NCBI RefSeq assembly: GCF_000003605.2
Contig: NW_003154243.1
Span: 1 to 10,998 of the forward strand
DNA: 10,998 nucleotides
From: Saccoglossus kowalevskii
Lineage: Eukaryota; Hemichordata; Enteropneusta; Harrimaniidae
Direction of reading: 5' to 3'
Numbering within the stretch: position 1 is the stretch's first letter; every line of letters begins with the position of its first letter. The notes under the pieces are model-generated. The model saw only the letters and a program-made list of their open reading frames with translations, ran no database searches and was not told where the DNA came from. The translations under genes were made by a program, and so were the position numbers. Positions 1 through 7,894 of this stretch are shown here, one piece after another.

Positions 1-599
1 CATCATTATGAGGTCACATGAAACCTTTTCTATAAGGTGGGTAATTAATACATTATATGCATAGATTCCAACCGTAAAGTAATCAAATCTGTGAATTATC
101 AAAAAACAAGTTTCACTGAAATTTGATGAGTAGTACTCAACATATTTGTAGAATACCTATAAAATGATTAATTCTGTAAATAGCTGAGAAAAAAAGTGAA
201 AAGGCTTAAAAATGCCTACTGTAAAATAATTTATATTAGCTGGAAATAATTTTCACTGAAAAGATTTTTTGGGTGTTCTGTATGGAATTTATTTTCATTG
301 ATTTTTTACAAGTTGAATGTAAAATATACGGAAAAAGGTTTTATTCGCTAGATTTTATTTTTTATTATTCCTTCTGTGAAAATTAGTGCCAAGCAAAAAT
401 AAAGTATTTTACAGTAATTATTATGAAAATTAGGTCATTAATATGCAATCGTGTGCTTCCTACAGATAAAGATAATTTATTGCATCCTTAGAAATACAGT
501 GTTTCCATCAGTTTATAGCAACAAAAGTAAGATATTAAAAAAAAAAAAAAATAACAAAATAACTATAGCAAATAATAAATGATAGATTTTAGTGTTTTG
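1..599. other. AK5 intron 2 sequence, no gene seen
   Basis: This AT-rich DNA lies 3' of AK5 exon 2 on the minus strand. I searched both strands for the continuation of AK5 (a linker followed by the P-loop GGPGSGKGTQ-type motif) and found none, so exon 3 is outside the window. The only distinct feature is an A15 tract at 537-551. It is on the plus strand, so it cannot be the tail of the minus-strand LINE fragment at 600-873. Confidence 0.6.
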
Positions 600-873
600 T
601 TAAGTATCTTTCTCGTTTCTCATTAAGAACGAGCTGTGTATAAATTCTCCAACAAGTTTGATTACATTTGTGTTAGAATTTTTCATTAAGTATGTAAATT
701 TCTGTTGGTCAGTTTTTGTTTCATCAGGAAACTGTATATTTGAGAATATATCCATTCGCAGTGTGTTATATTTTGGGCATTTGATGAGGAGATGCATTTC
801 ATCTTCTATGTCTGCTAAAGTACATTGTTTACAAATCCTGTTTTCCAAAGAAATTTTAGGTCTAAATTTTAAA
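600..873 (-). mobile_element. LINE fragment A: C-terminal end of a non-LTR retrotransposon ORF2
   Basis: The minus strand encodes a KFRPKISLENRICKQC segment, then EDEMHLLIKCPKYNTLR, then about 45 residues to a TAA stop. This C-x-x-C, EDE-x-H-(L/F)-L, x-x-CP-x-Y-x-x-x-R pattern is the cysteine/histidine-rich C-terminal domain of many animal LINEs of the CR1/L2/Jockey-like supergroup. The same pattern recurs in LINE fragment C in this window. The copy is 5' truncated near 873 inside AT-rich repeats of the word AAATTTTAG, and it lies about 180 bp from the AK5 exon 2 donor, within intron 2. It is open to its natural stop but lacks any RT domain, so it is inactive. The clade is not resolved. Confidence 0.75.
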
Positions 874-1053
874 TTTTAGAAATTTTAAGAAATTTTAGAA
901 ATTTCCAAAGAAATTTTACATGGTCAAATAGCAAATAAAATATTGAGTAAGAAAAAAAGAGAAAATTCTGTACTAAAAATATAAATACATGTCTGCTTTT
1001 ATTGAGATGCATCTCTAAGAGAGCAAATAGAGTGAATGGATTACATAATTTAC

Positions 1054-1243
1054 CTGTTTGAAATGTAGGTTCTCTGGATAGGGACGGAGTGATGGGCGGC
1101 AATGGACTAGAACGTTTGATATCTTCTACAAAGGAATTCCATTTAATATTGTCAGGTCCTTTTTCTTTTGCCTTATTGAGACATTCCTGCATGTATTCTA
1201 AATGATCTTCTGGTCTATAGTACATCAATCCAGTCATCAAACT
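1054..1243 (-). CDS. AK5: AK5-like adenylate kinase, coding exon 2 (N-terminal region)
   Basis: On the minus strand a pyrimidine-rich acceptor (ttctttattgcag) leads into AGT TTG ATG, and the exon closes at CAAACAG|GTAAAT. It is 190 nt: 63 codons plus one base, so it enters in phase 0 and leaves in phase 1. The peptide reads SLMTGLMYYRPEDHLEYMQE and continues through CLNKAKEKGPDNIKWNSF to a proline-rich PLPPITP tail. Vertebrate AK5 has the same order: SLLNGLM, a PEDPVEYLESCL-like helix, KVKWDTFV, then LPPL. Joined to exon 1 it reconstitutes the QLFE-SL(L/M)xGLM junction of the family without a frameshift. The P-loop and both kinase domains are absent and must lie in exons beyond position 1. 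No stop or frameshift is seen, so the gene looks intact as far as the window shows. Confidence 0.88.
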
Positions 1244-1451
1244 CTGCAATAAAGAATACACATTAGTGCAGAACCCATATCTACACCTTTTTATTGGTTT
1301 TAAATTATACTTATACCACACAACTGTTTTTGAGTGTCTGCAAATATCATTCAGCTATACATAGTTGCATGTTTTTGTGAATTTTTTTTTTGCATTTTTG
1401 CAATTTAAATAATTGTCTTGAAAGAAGACAACTAAGCTTCAGGTATTAAAT

Positions 1452-1678
1452 TACCATCAGTTTTTCAACGTGGGTCGATCACCAATTTCAAAAGTCAGTG
1501 GTTCTTCAGACCACCAGTTTTTCAATGACAGTCACCAAATTCAAAAGTCAGTGGTTCTTCAGACCACCAGTTTTTCAACATGGGTCACCAAATTCAAAAG
1601 TCAGTGGTTTTTCAGACCACCAGTTTTTCAATGGGGTCACCACCAAATTCAAAAGTCAGTGGTTCATTTCGACCACTA
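1452..1678. repeat. Tandem repeat, about four copies of a 53-bp unit
   Basis: The word CAGTTTTTCAA begins at 1458, 1515, 1568 and 1621, spacings of 57, 53 and 53 bp. Each unit continues through GGGTCACCAAATTCAAAAGT and CAGTGGTTCTTCAGACCAC. Copies two to four are very similar and the outer edges decay. Each unit contains a small dyad, GTGGT with ACCAC around a 7-nt loop. Because 53 is not a multiple of three and the copies change frame, the open frames through the array are incidental. It lies in AK5 intron 1. Confidence 0.9.
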
Positions 1679-2250
1679 AATCCAAGATCGATTATCAGTT
1701 TCTCTCTACAATTAGTGCACCATTTGCAAACCTATTATTAACTGATCTAACAAAGAGACACTGTACACACATATGATGACACAAAGTTGATTGCAAAGGA
1801 TTTACATGTAAGTCATTTACATTGATGAAACTGTCATATGGTGAACTAAAATTGTCATTAAAAACATTTTTGGAACTAAGTACCCTGGGCGCTTAATTTA
1901 TGTCAGACAATTATGGTATTAGTAAATAACTTGGTGGATTACGGCAAAATATATTTTTATATACTGGAGGAAATGTTTTTTGTTGTGTTTGTTTGTATTC
2001 AATAATCTTAATTTTTTCAATGGAAAGAGAAATTATTTTGTTTGCCTTAAGCCAAAATAATAAGCCTTAATACCAAATATATTTTACATCTAGTCTTGTA
2101 CAAATGATTTATCAAACCCTTCAATCTACTGAATTGAATGAATGCTTTCATTTTATTATTTATGGTTCAAAAAATCAGAAAAAAATTACTCCCTTTATAA
2201 ATACGACCATCGTTGATATTGATCATTTTGGAGAGGCAGTTACGGACGTA
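1679..2250. other. AK5 intron 1 sequence, no gene seen
   Basis: AT-rich DNA between the 53-bp tandem repeat and the hairpin. A 70-codon plus-strand frame at 2104-2316 has no recognisable motif and runs into the hairpin, so I do not call it. No RNA gene or mobile-element coding signature was found. Confidence 0.5.
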
Positions 2251-2348
2251 TATGTAAGTATCATCCTATATTCCATAGTTAGAAGAACTAATAGGCAGCT
2301 TCACCGCCAGTTCTAACAAACTATGTCATATAGGATGATACTTACGTA
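2251..2348. repeat. Imperfect hairpin / fold-back repeat
   Basis: The left arm 2251-2270 and right arm 2329-2348 are reverse complements over 20 bp with one mismatch, with a perfect 16-bp core TAAGTATCATCCTATA. Pairing resumes further in with CATAGTT (2274-2280) against AACTATG (2319-2325). The whole can fold as a near 100-nt stem-loop. It may be the relic of a fold-back transposon. It lies about 240 bp beyond the 3' end of the DIRS coding remnant, so a link to that element is possible but not shown. Confidence 0.8.
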
Positions 2349-2585
2349 CTGTTAACAACTGGTTAGCGTCCCGAGCTAAATAAGGCAAAAGAAATGAAAG
2401 AAAATGTATCATCCGTAACATGAAATCGTGAACACTTTTAATGCCAAAACGAACATCCTAGCAGCTCCATGTGACTGCCAAGAGTATTTAAACAGCAAGA
2501 AATACAATACTGGCCTAATAACGTATAGGCTGAAAGTTAGTATATAAACTAACTCAGAACAATTAATCACTTAACTAAATTGTCA
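2349..2585. other. Non-coding DNA 3' of the DIRS-like element, with a small palindrome
   Basis: No coding signature was found. A 7-bp stem with a 6-nt loop lies at 2535-2554 (AGTTAGT, then ACTAACT). It lies 3' of the recombinase stop codon on the minus strand and may belong to the 3' non-coding part of the DIRS element. I could not identify an inverted terminal repeat matching anything near 4600. Confidence 0.4.
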
Positions 2586-3090
2586 CTATGGATCATCAAT
2601 TAAACGTTGTCCAGCCACAAACCTACCCAGTCTAAATACTCCTTCAGACTGGTAAGAGAGGTCTTTCAGGTAGTGATTAACAAATGTATTGGGACTTTAC
2701 CAATATCCTGACTCCAATACATTGGCCAAAGTAGACCCCTCAGTTGATGGAGTCAGTTTTATCTTTGTTGTAGGCTCTGTATACGGTTTCCTTAAACCAA
2801 CGAGATAAGGTGTTAGGAGTGGCTGCCGTGCTAGTTTTGCCCGTATAATGACACACAAACATAGCCCTTTGATTAAAACGTAAGGACTCTGTCATGCACT
2901 CGTAGTGCAAAATGGCTCTTACCGAACACAAAGCCTTCTCTAGTGTAATATTAAGTTCAACCTGTCTCGTGAAGGAAGGTGTAAGGTCCTCCAGTGTAAT
3001 ACTGACACTACTGTTTCTAGGATTTTTGTGATACATATGGAGCCGATTTGAGACCGGATGGGAGAAATCTGCACTGATAAGTTGTCCCTT
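2586..3090 (-). pseudogene. DIRS tyrosine recombinase, broken
   Basis: The minus strand reads ITLEDLTPSFTRQVELNITL, EKALCSVRAILHYECMT, a VCHYTGK segment and then NTLSRWFKETVYRAY. This is the LCPVRALxxYLxRT ... TISRWIKExIxxAY pattern of DIRS-type recombinases. After a TGA and a frame change it resumes as GSTLANVLESGYW, then a TAA, then SPNTFVNHYLKDLSYQSEG and a VAGQ-containing tail, stopping at 2586-2588. The NTFxxxYL box carries the expected nucleophilic tyrosine. Between YRAY and GSTLANV only about ten residues remain where the family has roughly thirty to forty, including the H-x-x-R catalytic pair, so that box appears deleted. With two stops and a deletion it cannot recombine DNA. Confidence 0.75.
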
Positions 3091-3119
3091 CTATTGTGAA
3101 CTTTAACAAGTTCTGACTC

Positions 3120-3796
3120 TGGGGATGTATTTCTCAGGTCCAACAAAGTTAGCCATTCGCCCATGCATAGACTCACTCATATGGCAGCTCATGTTATCAT
3201 TCTGAACTTGTCTGCTATTACAAACCTGTTGAGTGGATTTAACCACCTGAAGATTTCTCGACTAGAAATACTCTGGAGTGGAAACCGGGCTCCGATAGGT
3301 TCTTTACCAGAAACACCGCACATGTTAACACAAGCTTTTTACCAACTGTAACAGAGCTTCTCATTTGACCTTGTCCCTTGGGAGACGGGTACACAAGCCA
3401 TGACTGGGATTGGGTTGCCTGGTCAATGGTATTTTGTAACCGAAATGGACTGTGTTTAAAACCCACTCGTCCTTTATTAATTTTTTCCACACAGAATCTT
3501 TCCCTTAAGCGGAAAGCAATTGGTTTCTGAAATATTGACTGTTTTGCTAATGGCGCCCCCATCGGCAATCTTGGGCTCTTTAGCATACCTGACGATTGGC
3601 CATGCAGCATCGAATACGCTGTTACCTGTTTCATTGCCCGCCCCCTAACAAAGTCAATTTCTTTTTTGCAAGTCAGCCATTTTGTTTGCTCAATTGAGGC
3701 GACTGCAATAGGGTCTACACTGAGGATTCTGTGGGAACGTGTCCATCCCGCCTGGGAGAGTGCGCCGATTCCCGGTGAATTTCCGAACGTCCCACC
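3120..3796 (-). pseudogene. DIRS reverse transcriptase, N-terminal part only, broken
   Basis: A frame runs from about 3796 to a TAA at 3239-3241. It contains LSQAGWTRSHRILSV near its start, a segment typical of the region before the RT in DIRS elements, and ends with EPGFHSRVFLVEKSSGG, the opening of the RT palm (GFYSxIFLVxKKSGGxRPVID-like). After a frameshift it resumes as LNPLNRFVIADKFRMIT, then two stops, then MGEWLTLLDLR, which corresponds to RT motif A (GDWxxSLDLxDAY-like). The sequence leaves the RT pattern exactly at LDLR. Motifs B and C with the YxDD-type catalytic pair, and the RNase H, are absent. The product would be non-functional. Confidence 0.7.
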
Positions 3797-3997
3797 CCCT
3801 CGATTTTTTTTTAACGATTGTGGGACATTGACATAAGATCACCTTGGAAATAATCTTCCGCTCTGGCAGATTTTATGCCTGGAAATAGCCATGAAAAGGG
3901 CTTTTGAGGTACATTTAACCCTGTTACACATAAATGATTTACACAATAAACAATATGATCGTTTCCTGAATTTATTCTTAATAAATCGTAAGATGAT

Positions 3998-4575
3998 TCA
4001 GGATAATTCTTTATTAGTCGGTGGCACTTTCGAACCGGTATATCTTTTCTCAGAATTGCCATCGGCACCCTTACCTCGACCTGTAGGCAGGTAATTACTT
4101 GGATTACCCCTAGAATCACCCCTTTGGTGATAATATGCACTTTTCTGCTTTCTCAACAGAATCATATTTGAAAGAGTTACTGTTCTGTAAAGCTCTGCTC
4201 TTGCTCAGTGCGCCGAAAACAGGGTCTTCTTGGTAAGTTGGTTTGATGTTTCGAAATTCAAATCGGCGACAGTCCCTGACATCTTCCCGTCAAACAGAGT
4301 GTCGGCTCTGAAATCTGCTCTGCTTAGCTCGGCTTTAGTAGTTGATAAATCGATACTAGCAAAGTCCGTTGTTTTCCAAACACCCTGGCATTTCCAAAGC
4401 GAAAAGTTAAATGCATGCTAAATTTGCTTGCAACAAATCATTGTCAGCTACATCCCTAGCTACTGTGAGCTTTCTAATATTGTCCACGATCAGGGCATAT
4501 GGGCTTCCTCACTTATATCACCGCCGCTGATCAGTTCCTTGACCACTATATCCAACGCTAATGTGAACCAATCCT
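3998..4575 (-). pseudogene. DIRS Gag-like pseudogene
   Basis: The minus strand gives a chain of frames that together read as a Gag-like protein: ALDIVVKELISGGDISEEAH, then after a frameshift IVDNIRKLTVARDVADNDLL, then after another shift TTKAELSRADFRADTLFDGK and TSNQLTKKTLF. A stop follows, and then a basic glycine-rich tail (YHQRGDSRGNPSNYLPTGRG) ending in TGA at 3998-4000. Helical N-terminal segments followed by a basic R/G-rich C-terminus are typical of Gag nucleic-acid-binding proteins in DIRS elements. At least two frameshifts and one internal stop are visible. The identification rests mainly on its place before the RT and on composition, and less on specific motifs. Confidence 0.5.
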
Positions 4576-4599
4576 AATAAGAGAGCGCCAGCGTGGAAC

Positions 4600-5481
4600 A
4601 GTAGTGTTTTAAAGATTTCATCTTCTCCAAATTTTGTTTGTGTAAGCATGTTTATTTCATTTTCTTTAGTGATTTTGTTAAAACTTCTTATCCATTTTGG
4701 ATTTTGGGGTATTTCATTTCCATAGATATGATTCATGCCCTAAGTCTCTGGAATGTTTTCTACATATTTAGGCCAATTCCAAGCCAGTTTTTATACTGAA
4801 TATTCATTTCTTTAAAAATTATTTTAGTCCATCTATTGTTTTTCATTTTCTGAAGGATATCCAGGTATTGAATCTGCTCTTTATCTTGGATGTAATTCAA
4901 GTCTTCCCATCCTAAGTCCCCATACTGCAGGTCCTCCCACATTTCTATTTACTTTGAATAAAAATTTCCCAAATTGGTATTGTAAACTTAGTAATTTCTG
5001 TTTAACCTCTCTGCTATCTTGAAACCATATTCCACACCCATAATTCATTGATGGCATGATTATACTATGCCATAACACATCACCGTACTCAAATCTATTA
5101 AAACTCTTGTGTTGGTTAATTATTGATTTGCCATATGCTAAGATTGTCATTCCTTTTTTTATAAACTTCAGTAAATTGTGTATGATCATTCAGTGTTTAT
5201 GATATGGATAACCATGCCTAAATATTTGTATGTTTTACCTTCTTTTAATGTCAAGTTTCCTAGTTTCCAAATTGTGTTCTTTTTGTGGCTTGGATTGGTT
5301 ATTACTAAGTTTCTACTTACTAGCAAAATGAGCTGCTAAATAAAGCATACATTGAAGTTCACTTGCATTATTAGCTATTAAAGCTACATAATCTGCCCAA
5401 AAAAAGCCCTGGAATTATTTGTGTTCCACCTCACCCTAAGTTTTGATTCGAATAACATTTTTGCAAATTCATTTATATAGG
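4600..5481 (-). mobile_element. LINE fragment B: non-LTR retrotransposon ORF2, RT motif C onward, broken
   Basis: The minus strand starts with YINEFAKMLFESKLRVRW, the helix after RT motif B, then shifts frame to FFWADYVALIANNASELQCM, which is the RT catalytic motif C region. LINEs have F/Y-A-D-D here; this copy has W-A-D-Y. It continues through WKLGNLTLKEGKTYKYLGM, then IIMPSMNYGCGIWFQDSREV and LQYQFGKFLFKVNRNVGGPA (post-RT thumb region), then about 4942-4760 (KMKNNRWTKIIFKEMNIQYK) and 4736-4600. Several frameshifts and stops separate these blocks. At the low-coordinate end it is cut off by the DIRS-like element, and at the high end it abuts the 3' end of LINE C. It is inactive. The domain order is clear but the clade is not. 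Confidence 0.75.
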
Positions 5482-5516
5482 TTTATTGAAACACTTAAAA
5501 TTCCTCAGAAGGAATT
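5482..5516 (-). terminator. LINE C 3' end: stem-loop and AATAAA polyadenylation signal
   Basis: In minus-strand order there is an AATTCC, 6-nt loop, GGAATT hairpin (5516-5499), a short spacer, and CAATAAA (5488-5482). Coding sequence of LINE B starts immediately after. A conserved 3' stem-loop read by the element's own RT is known in L2/CR1-type LINEs. Here the hairpin plus signal at the junction suggests the natural 3' terminus of LINE C. Confidence 0.5.
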
Positions 5517-6525
5517 AAAATGGTTACACTAACTGCTAAAACACATATATAAAACATACAAATTTTACAAGAATTACTGTCTAAAGCACGACAATGGTTT
5601 AAAAAAATCAGCAGACTACAATTACAAAAAAAAACTATTGATATATGTAGGTAATAATATTGAAAAAAAATAGATGAAATAATAATAATAATAAAAGCAA
5701 TAAACAGTAAATCAATGAAAGATGGAAATGAGAAAAAAAACCTATTAAAGGAGAAAAGTATTTATGTTAATTTGCCAGAAGATGTTGCTGTCTAAGGTTC
5801 GTGTTATTTTTGATAAATTGGGCAACTGGTATTTGTACATTCAGATTTGTATCACCCATTAATTTGAAAAATTTGTTGTAGTCACTCATATTCGTGAAAT
5901 TTATAATGTGCTTAGTAGTCTCTTCAAATAATGCTTTCCGCGATTTTTCGTAAAAGGGGCATTCAATCATGAAATGGTACTCATCTTCTACTTTGTTATT
6001 TGAAAACAGTTTGCAGATTCTTTTTCCTATTTCGGTTTTTGGTTTGGTGTACCTCCCTGTTTCAATTTTTAGTTTATGATTGCTCAATCGGAACCTACTA
6101 CCTACATTCACATAGTTCGGCATTCTTTATTTTGATCACATAATTTTCTAAAGTAAATTCATTTTTGAAATTTTTGTACGTTCTCAGTTTATTTCTTCTG
6201 TTATTGTTATTTTGGTTAACATCAGTCCCTATGTTTATTTCCTTTTTCCAGTATAATTTATATATTTTTTCAACTTCCAAACCTAATTTCTTGGTTTCTC
6301 TGTCGTTCAGTATAGTTGTTGTTTCGAAAATTTGTGGTTGGTTTATTTCAGTTAACAGTGTAGTTATGGCACTGTACCATTTGCTGTTTAATTGTTTGTT
6401 CATAATTTATTTGATGTATTCATTACTCTGTTGAAGTATTTAATCAATATAAATTGAGTAGGGTAGGGGGCTTAAAACACATCCTTGTTTTACACCTTCA
6501 TGGATTTTGAAGTATTTAGTCTTAT
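5482..6525 (-). mobile_element. LINE fragment C: internally deleted non-LTR retrotransposon with its 3' end
   Basis: On the minus strand, RT motif B (FKIHEGVKQGCVLSPLPYSI, then YID and a stop at 6440-6442) is followed almost at once by the far C-terminal part: NKQLNSKWYSAITTLLTE, NKLRTYKNFKNEFTLENYV, then after a frameshift RFRLSNHKLKIETGRYTKP, ICKLFSNNKVEDEYHFMIEC, and a stop at 5767. RT motif C and the thumb region, some 300 residues, are missing. The 3' UTR runs from 5766 to 5482. It includes an AATTCC/GGAATT stem-loop (5499-5516) and AATAAA (5482-5487), and stops where LINE B coding begins. The C-terminal domain lies in one open frame of 118 codons. Confidence 0.75.
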
Positions 6526-7030
6526 CTTAGACCTTAAAGGTCTATGGTCTTATTAACAATTCTTATTCTTATACTTAGTAACAAACTTGCCACAAGAGAT
6601 CAACTGAGATACTAAATGGGATAGTAATCTAGACTGCGATGTTTTTACAGTTGACCACAGGATGTAAGCATAAATGGTAACATTTCCTGAATTGACCTTG
6701 TTATCTATAACTGAAGACATTCACTGTACCATATATTGGAATTTACACTTCATCATCTCATAGATATTAATGATGTTACAATTTTTTTTGATTTTCGATT
6801 TAATCCTTATTTCATGGTCTTCACGACATTGATGTATACCGTATTTTTGATAACGTAGCAGTGAAATTTTCACACAAATGAAAATTAAATGGTTTTCACT
6901 AATACACGTGACATCATTTTTTTACAATACAACCAGATAATTGAAAACCCAGTCAATATGAGCAAATGTCAGTGAATCTGTGAGTGTTAATCAGCGTAAA
7001 CTTGAATGACAAGTAGTAGTGAATTACATA
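6526..7030. other. AK5 intron 1 sequence, no gene seen
   Basis: AT-rich DNA without recognisable coding or RNA signatures on either strand. A 15-bp near-palindrome, AGACCTTAAAGGTCT, lies at 6529-6543, next to the 5' edge of LINE C. Confidence 0.5.
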
Positions 7031-7260
7031 CACTGTTGCCAACGGACGTGAAGGTAAAACTGAAGGAAATAGACACATATAAAAATAACATAACGTTTCG
7101 AAATTATTGAAACACAAAAATGGATGACATGATTAGCTCGACATACACACCAGAAAATCGTGAATCTGTAGCAACACTGTTGGTGCTGTTTTATGGTTGA
7201 TAACACAATCAACTCAGAGGACAACCCCATGTCGTGTTTAAATGTCACATGTTAGCAACA

Positions 7261-7263
<3 letters not shown>
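7031..7263. mobile_element. MITE-like element with 13-bp terminal inverted repeats
   Basis: The left end CACTGTTGCCAAC (7031-7043) and right end GTTAGCAACAGTG (7251-7263) are inverted repeats with a single mismatch, bounding 233 bp without transposase coding. The left flank ends in TA, as expected for a Tc1/mariner-type target. The right flank begins a (GT)n(AT)n microsatellite that may have overwritten the matching TA. A 26-codon ATG frame inside (7120-7200) has no recognisable content. The element lies about 200 bp inside AK5 intron 1 from exon 1. Confidence 0.55.

Positions 7264-7295
<32 letters not shown>
7261..7295. repeat. Compound microsatellite (GT)5(AT)12
   Basis: Five GT units run directly into about twelve AT units. 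It adjoins the right end of the MITE-like element and is within 200 bp of AK5 exon 1. It is likely length-polymorphic. Confidence 0.95.
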
Positions 7296-7460
7296 ACTCA
7301 TAATCTTCACACGGTGTGATTTGGTAATATTACATTAGACGACCAGAATCTTCAACTGTTATTAAATGTTCCTATACATGTATCGTATGACAACACTCGT
7401 ATTTAAAGCGTTAAACTTTGATATATTTCAACACTGAATTGTATTGCATTGCATACTCAC

Positions 7461-7520
7461 CTCAAACAACTGCGGGATTTCCCGCGTTGAGAGATAATTT
7501 TTTGTATCCTCGGTTGTCAT
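7461..7520 (-). CDS. AK5: AK5-like adenylate kinase, coding exon 1 (N-terminal, start codon)
   Basis: Read on the minus strand, this is an ATG followed by 20 codons and then a consensus donor (GAG|GTGAGT, intron starting at 7460). The peptide contains NYLSTREIPQLFE, which matches the start of vertebrate adenylate kinase 5, where an EYLARREIPQLFE-like segment follows a few residues after Met. The start is well supported: an in-frame TGA lies 9 nt upstream, the -3 base is A, and the exon length fits the family. AK5 transfers phosphate from ATP to AMP in the cytosol. This N-terminal piece precedes the two kinase domains and belongs to the RIIa-like docking/dimerisation fold. The exon ends in phase 0, which matches the phase at which exon 2 begins. 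The family match is from memory; the splice signals are visible in the sequence. Confidence 0.87.
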
Positions 7521-7583
7521 GTTTAACGATCAGGGCTCCCGTTCCGCTGATATTTTCACCCTAAACGATCCGCTATGGCTCAG

Positions 7584-7591
7584 TATTTATA
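7584..7591 (-). promoter_or_regulatory. TATA-like box of the AK5-like gene
   Basis: The minus strand reads TATAAATA here, 64 bp upstream of the AK5 start codon. A transcription start about 30 bp downstream, near 7555, would leave a 5' UTR of roughly 35 nt with no splice site needed. The surrounding DNA is richer in CpG than most of the window, as expected near a promoter. In AT-rich DNA such a motif can arise by chance, so position is the main argument. Confidence 0.45.
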
Positions 7592-7894
7592 TTGTAGTAC
7601 GATCCAGCCGCACGTTACTAGACGGCCGTATCCAGGGCAAACAATTAGACGATTGATTATGAATACAAACGCAAATACTGACAGCAGAAGTGGGCGTGGT
7701 TTAATTAACATACTTTCTGACTACAGCTTTCCCAAGAGACTGGGTGAATGCTATTTTCATAAATAGTAGGAAACATATTTTTTTCATGAAACGGCTAATT
7801 TGTTTTTCTTGTCACGTAATAATTAAAAGGACGAGCCTGCATTTTAATAGTATATTCAGGACGCGAGGTTCGCCATTGTTTCAGTTGGCCAATC

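Larger units (their letters stand above)
2586..4600 (-). mobile_element. Collapsed DIRS-type (tyrosine recombinase) retrotransposon
   Basis: On the minus strand, in the canonical order, the segment holds a Gag-like region (about 4575-3998), the start of a reverse transcriptase (about 3796-3120) and a tyrosine recombinase (about 3090-2586). DIRS elements encode RT plus a tyrosine recombinase instead of the DDE integrase of LTR elements. A whole copy is usually 5-6 kb, and this one is about 2 kb because most of the RT, the RNase H and the methyltransferase-like region are missing. Several frameshifts and stops mean it is dead. Outer borders are approximate: the 5' border lies where LINE B coding ends near 4600, and the 3' border may extend below 2586. 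It lies in AK5 intron 1, antisense to nothing, in the same orientation as AK5. Confidence 0.75.

Noticed and set aside
1452-1678. Repeat array considered as CRISPR-like
   Set aside because: The copies are contiguous with no unique spacers, and the DNA is animal nuclear sequence with introns.
1470-1776. Two overlapping plus-strand open frames with repeated SDHQFF/LQTTSF-like words
   Set aside because: They are translations of the 53-bp tandem repeat; the unit is not a multiple of three and the words change frame between copies.
3120-3165. MGEWLTLLDLR read as box I of the tyrosine recombinase with a mutated arginine
   Set aside because: It follows LNPLNRFV...KFRMIT at the spacing of RT motif A, so it fits the reverse transcriptase better.
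3811-4140. Minus-strand 109-codon frame as a separate gene
   Set aside because: It runs in a different frame over the end of the Gag-like region and the Gag/RT junction of the dead DIRS element; no independent motif.
4230-4421. Plus-strand 63-codon frame
   Set aside because: It is the antisense of the DIRS Gag-like region, which is the better-supported reading.
7120-7200. 26-codon ATG frame (MDDMISSTYTPENRE...)
   Set aside because: It lies inside the MITE-like element, has no splice donor and no recognisable relative.
7472-7485. Palindrome GCGGGATTTCCCGC resembling an E2F site
   Set aside because: It falls in AK5 exon 1 and encodes the conserved REIP segment, which explains it without a regulatory role.
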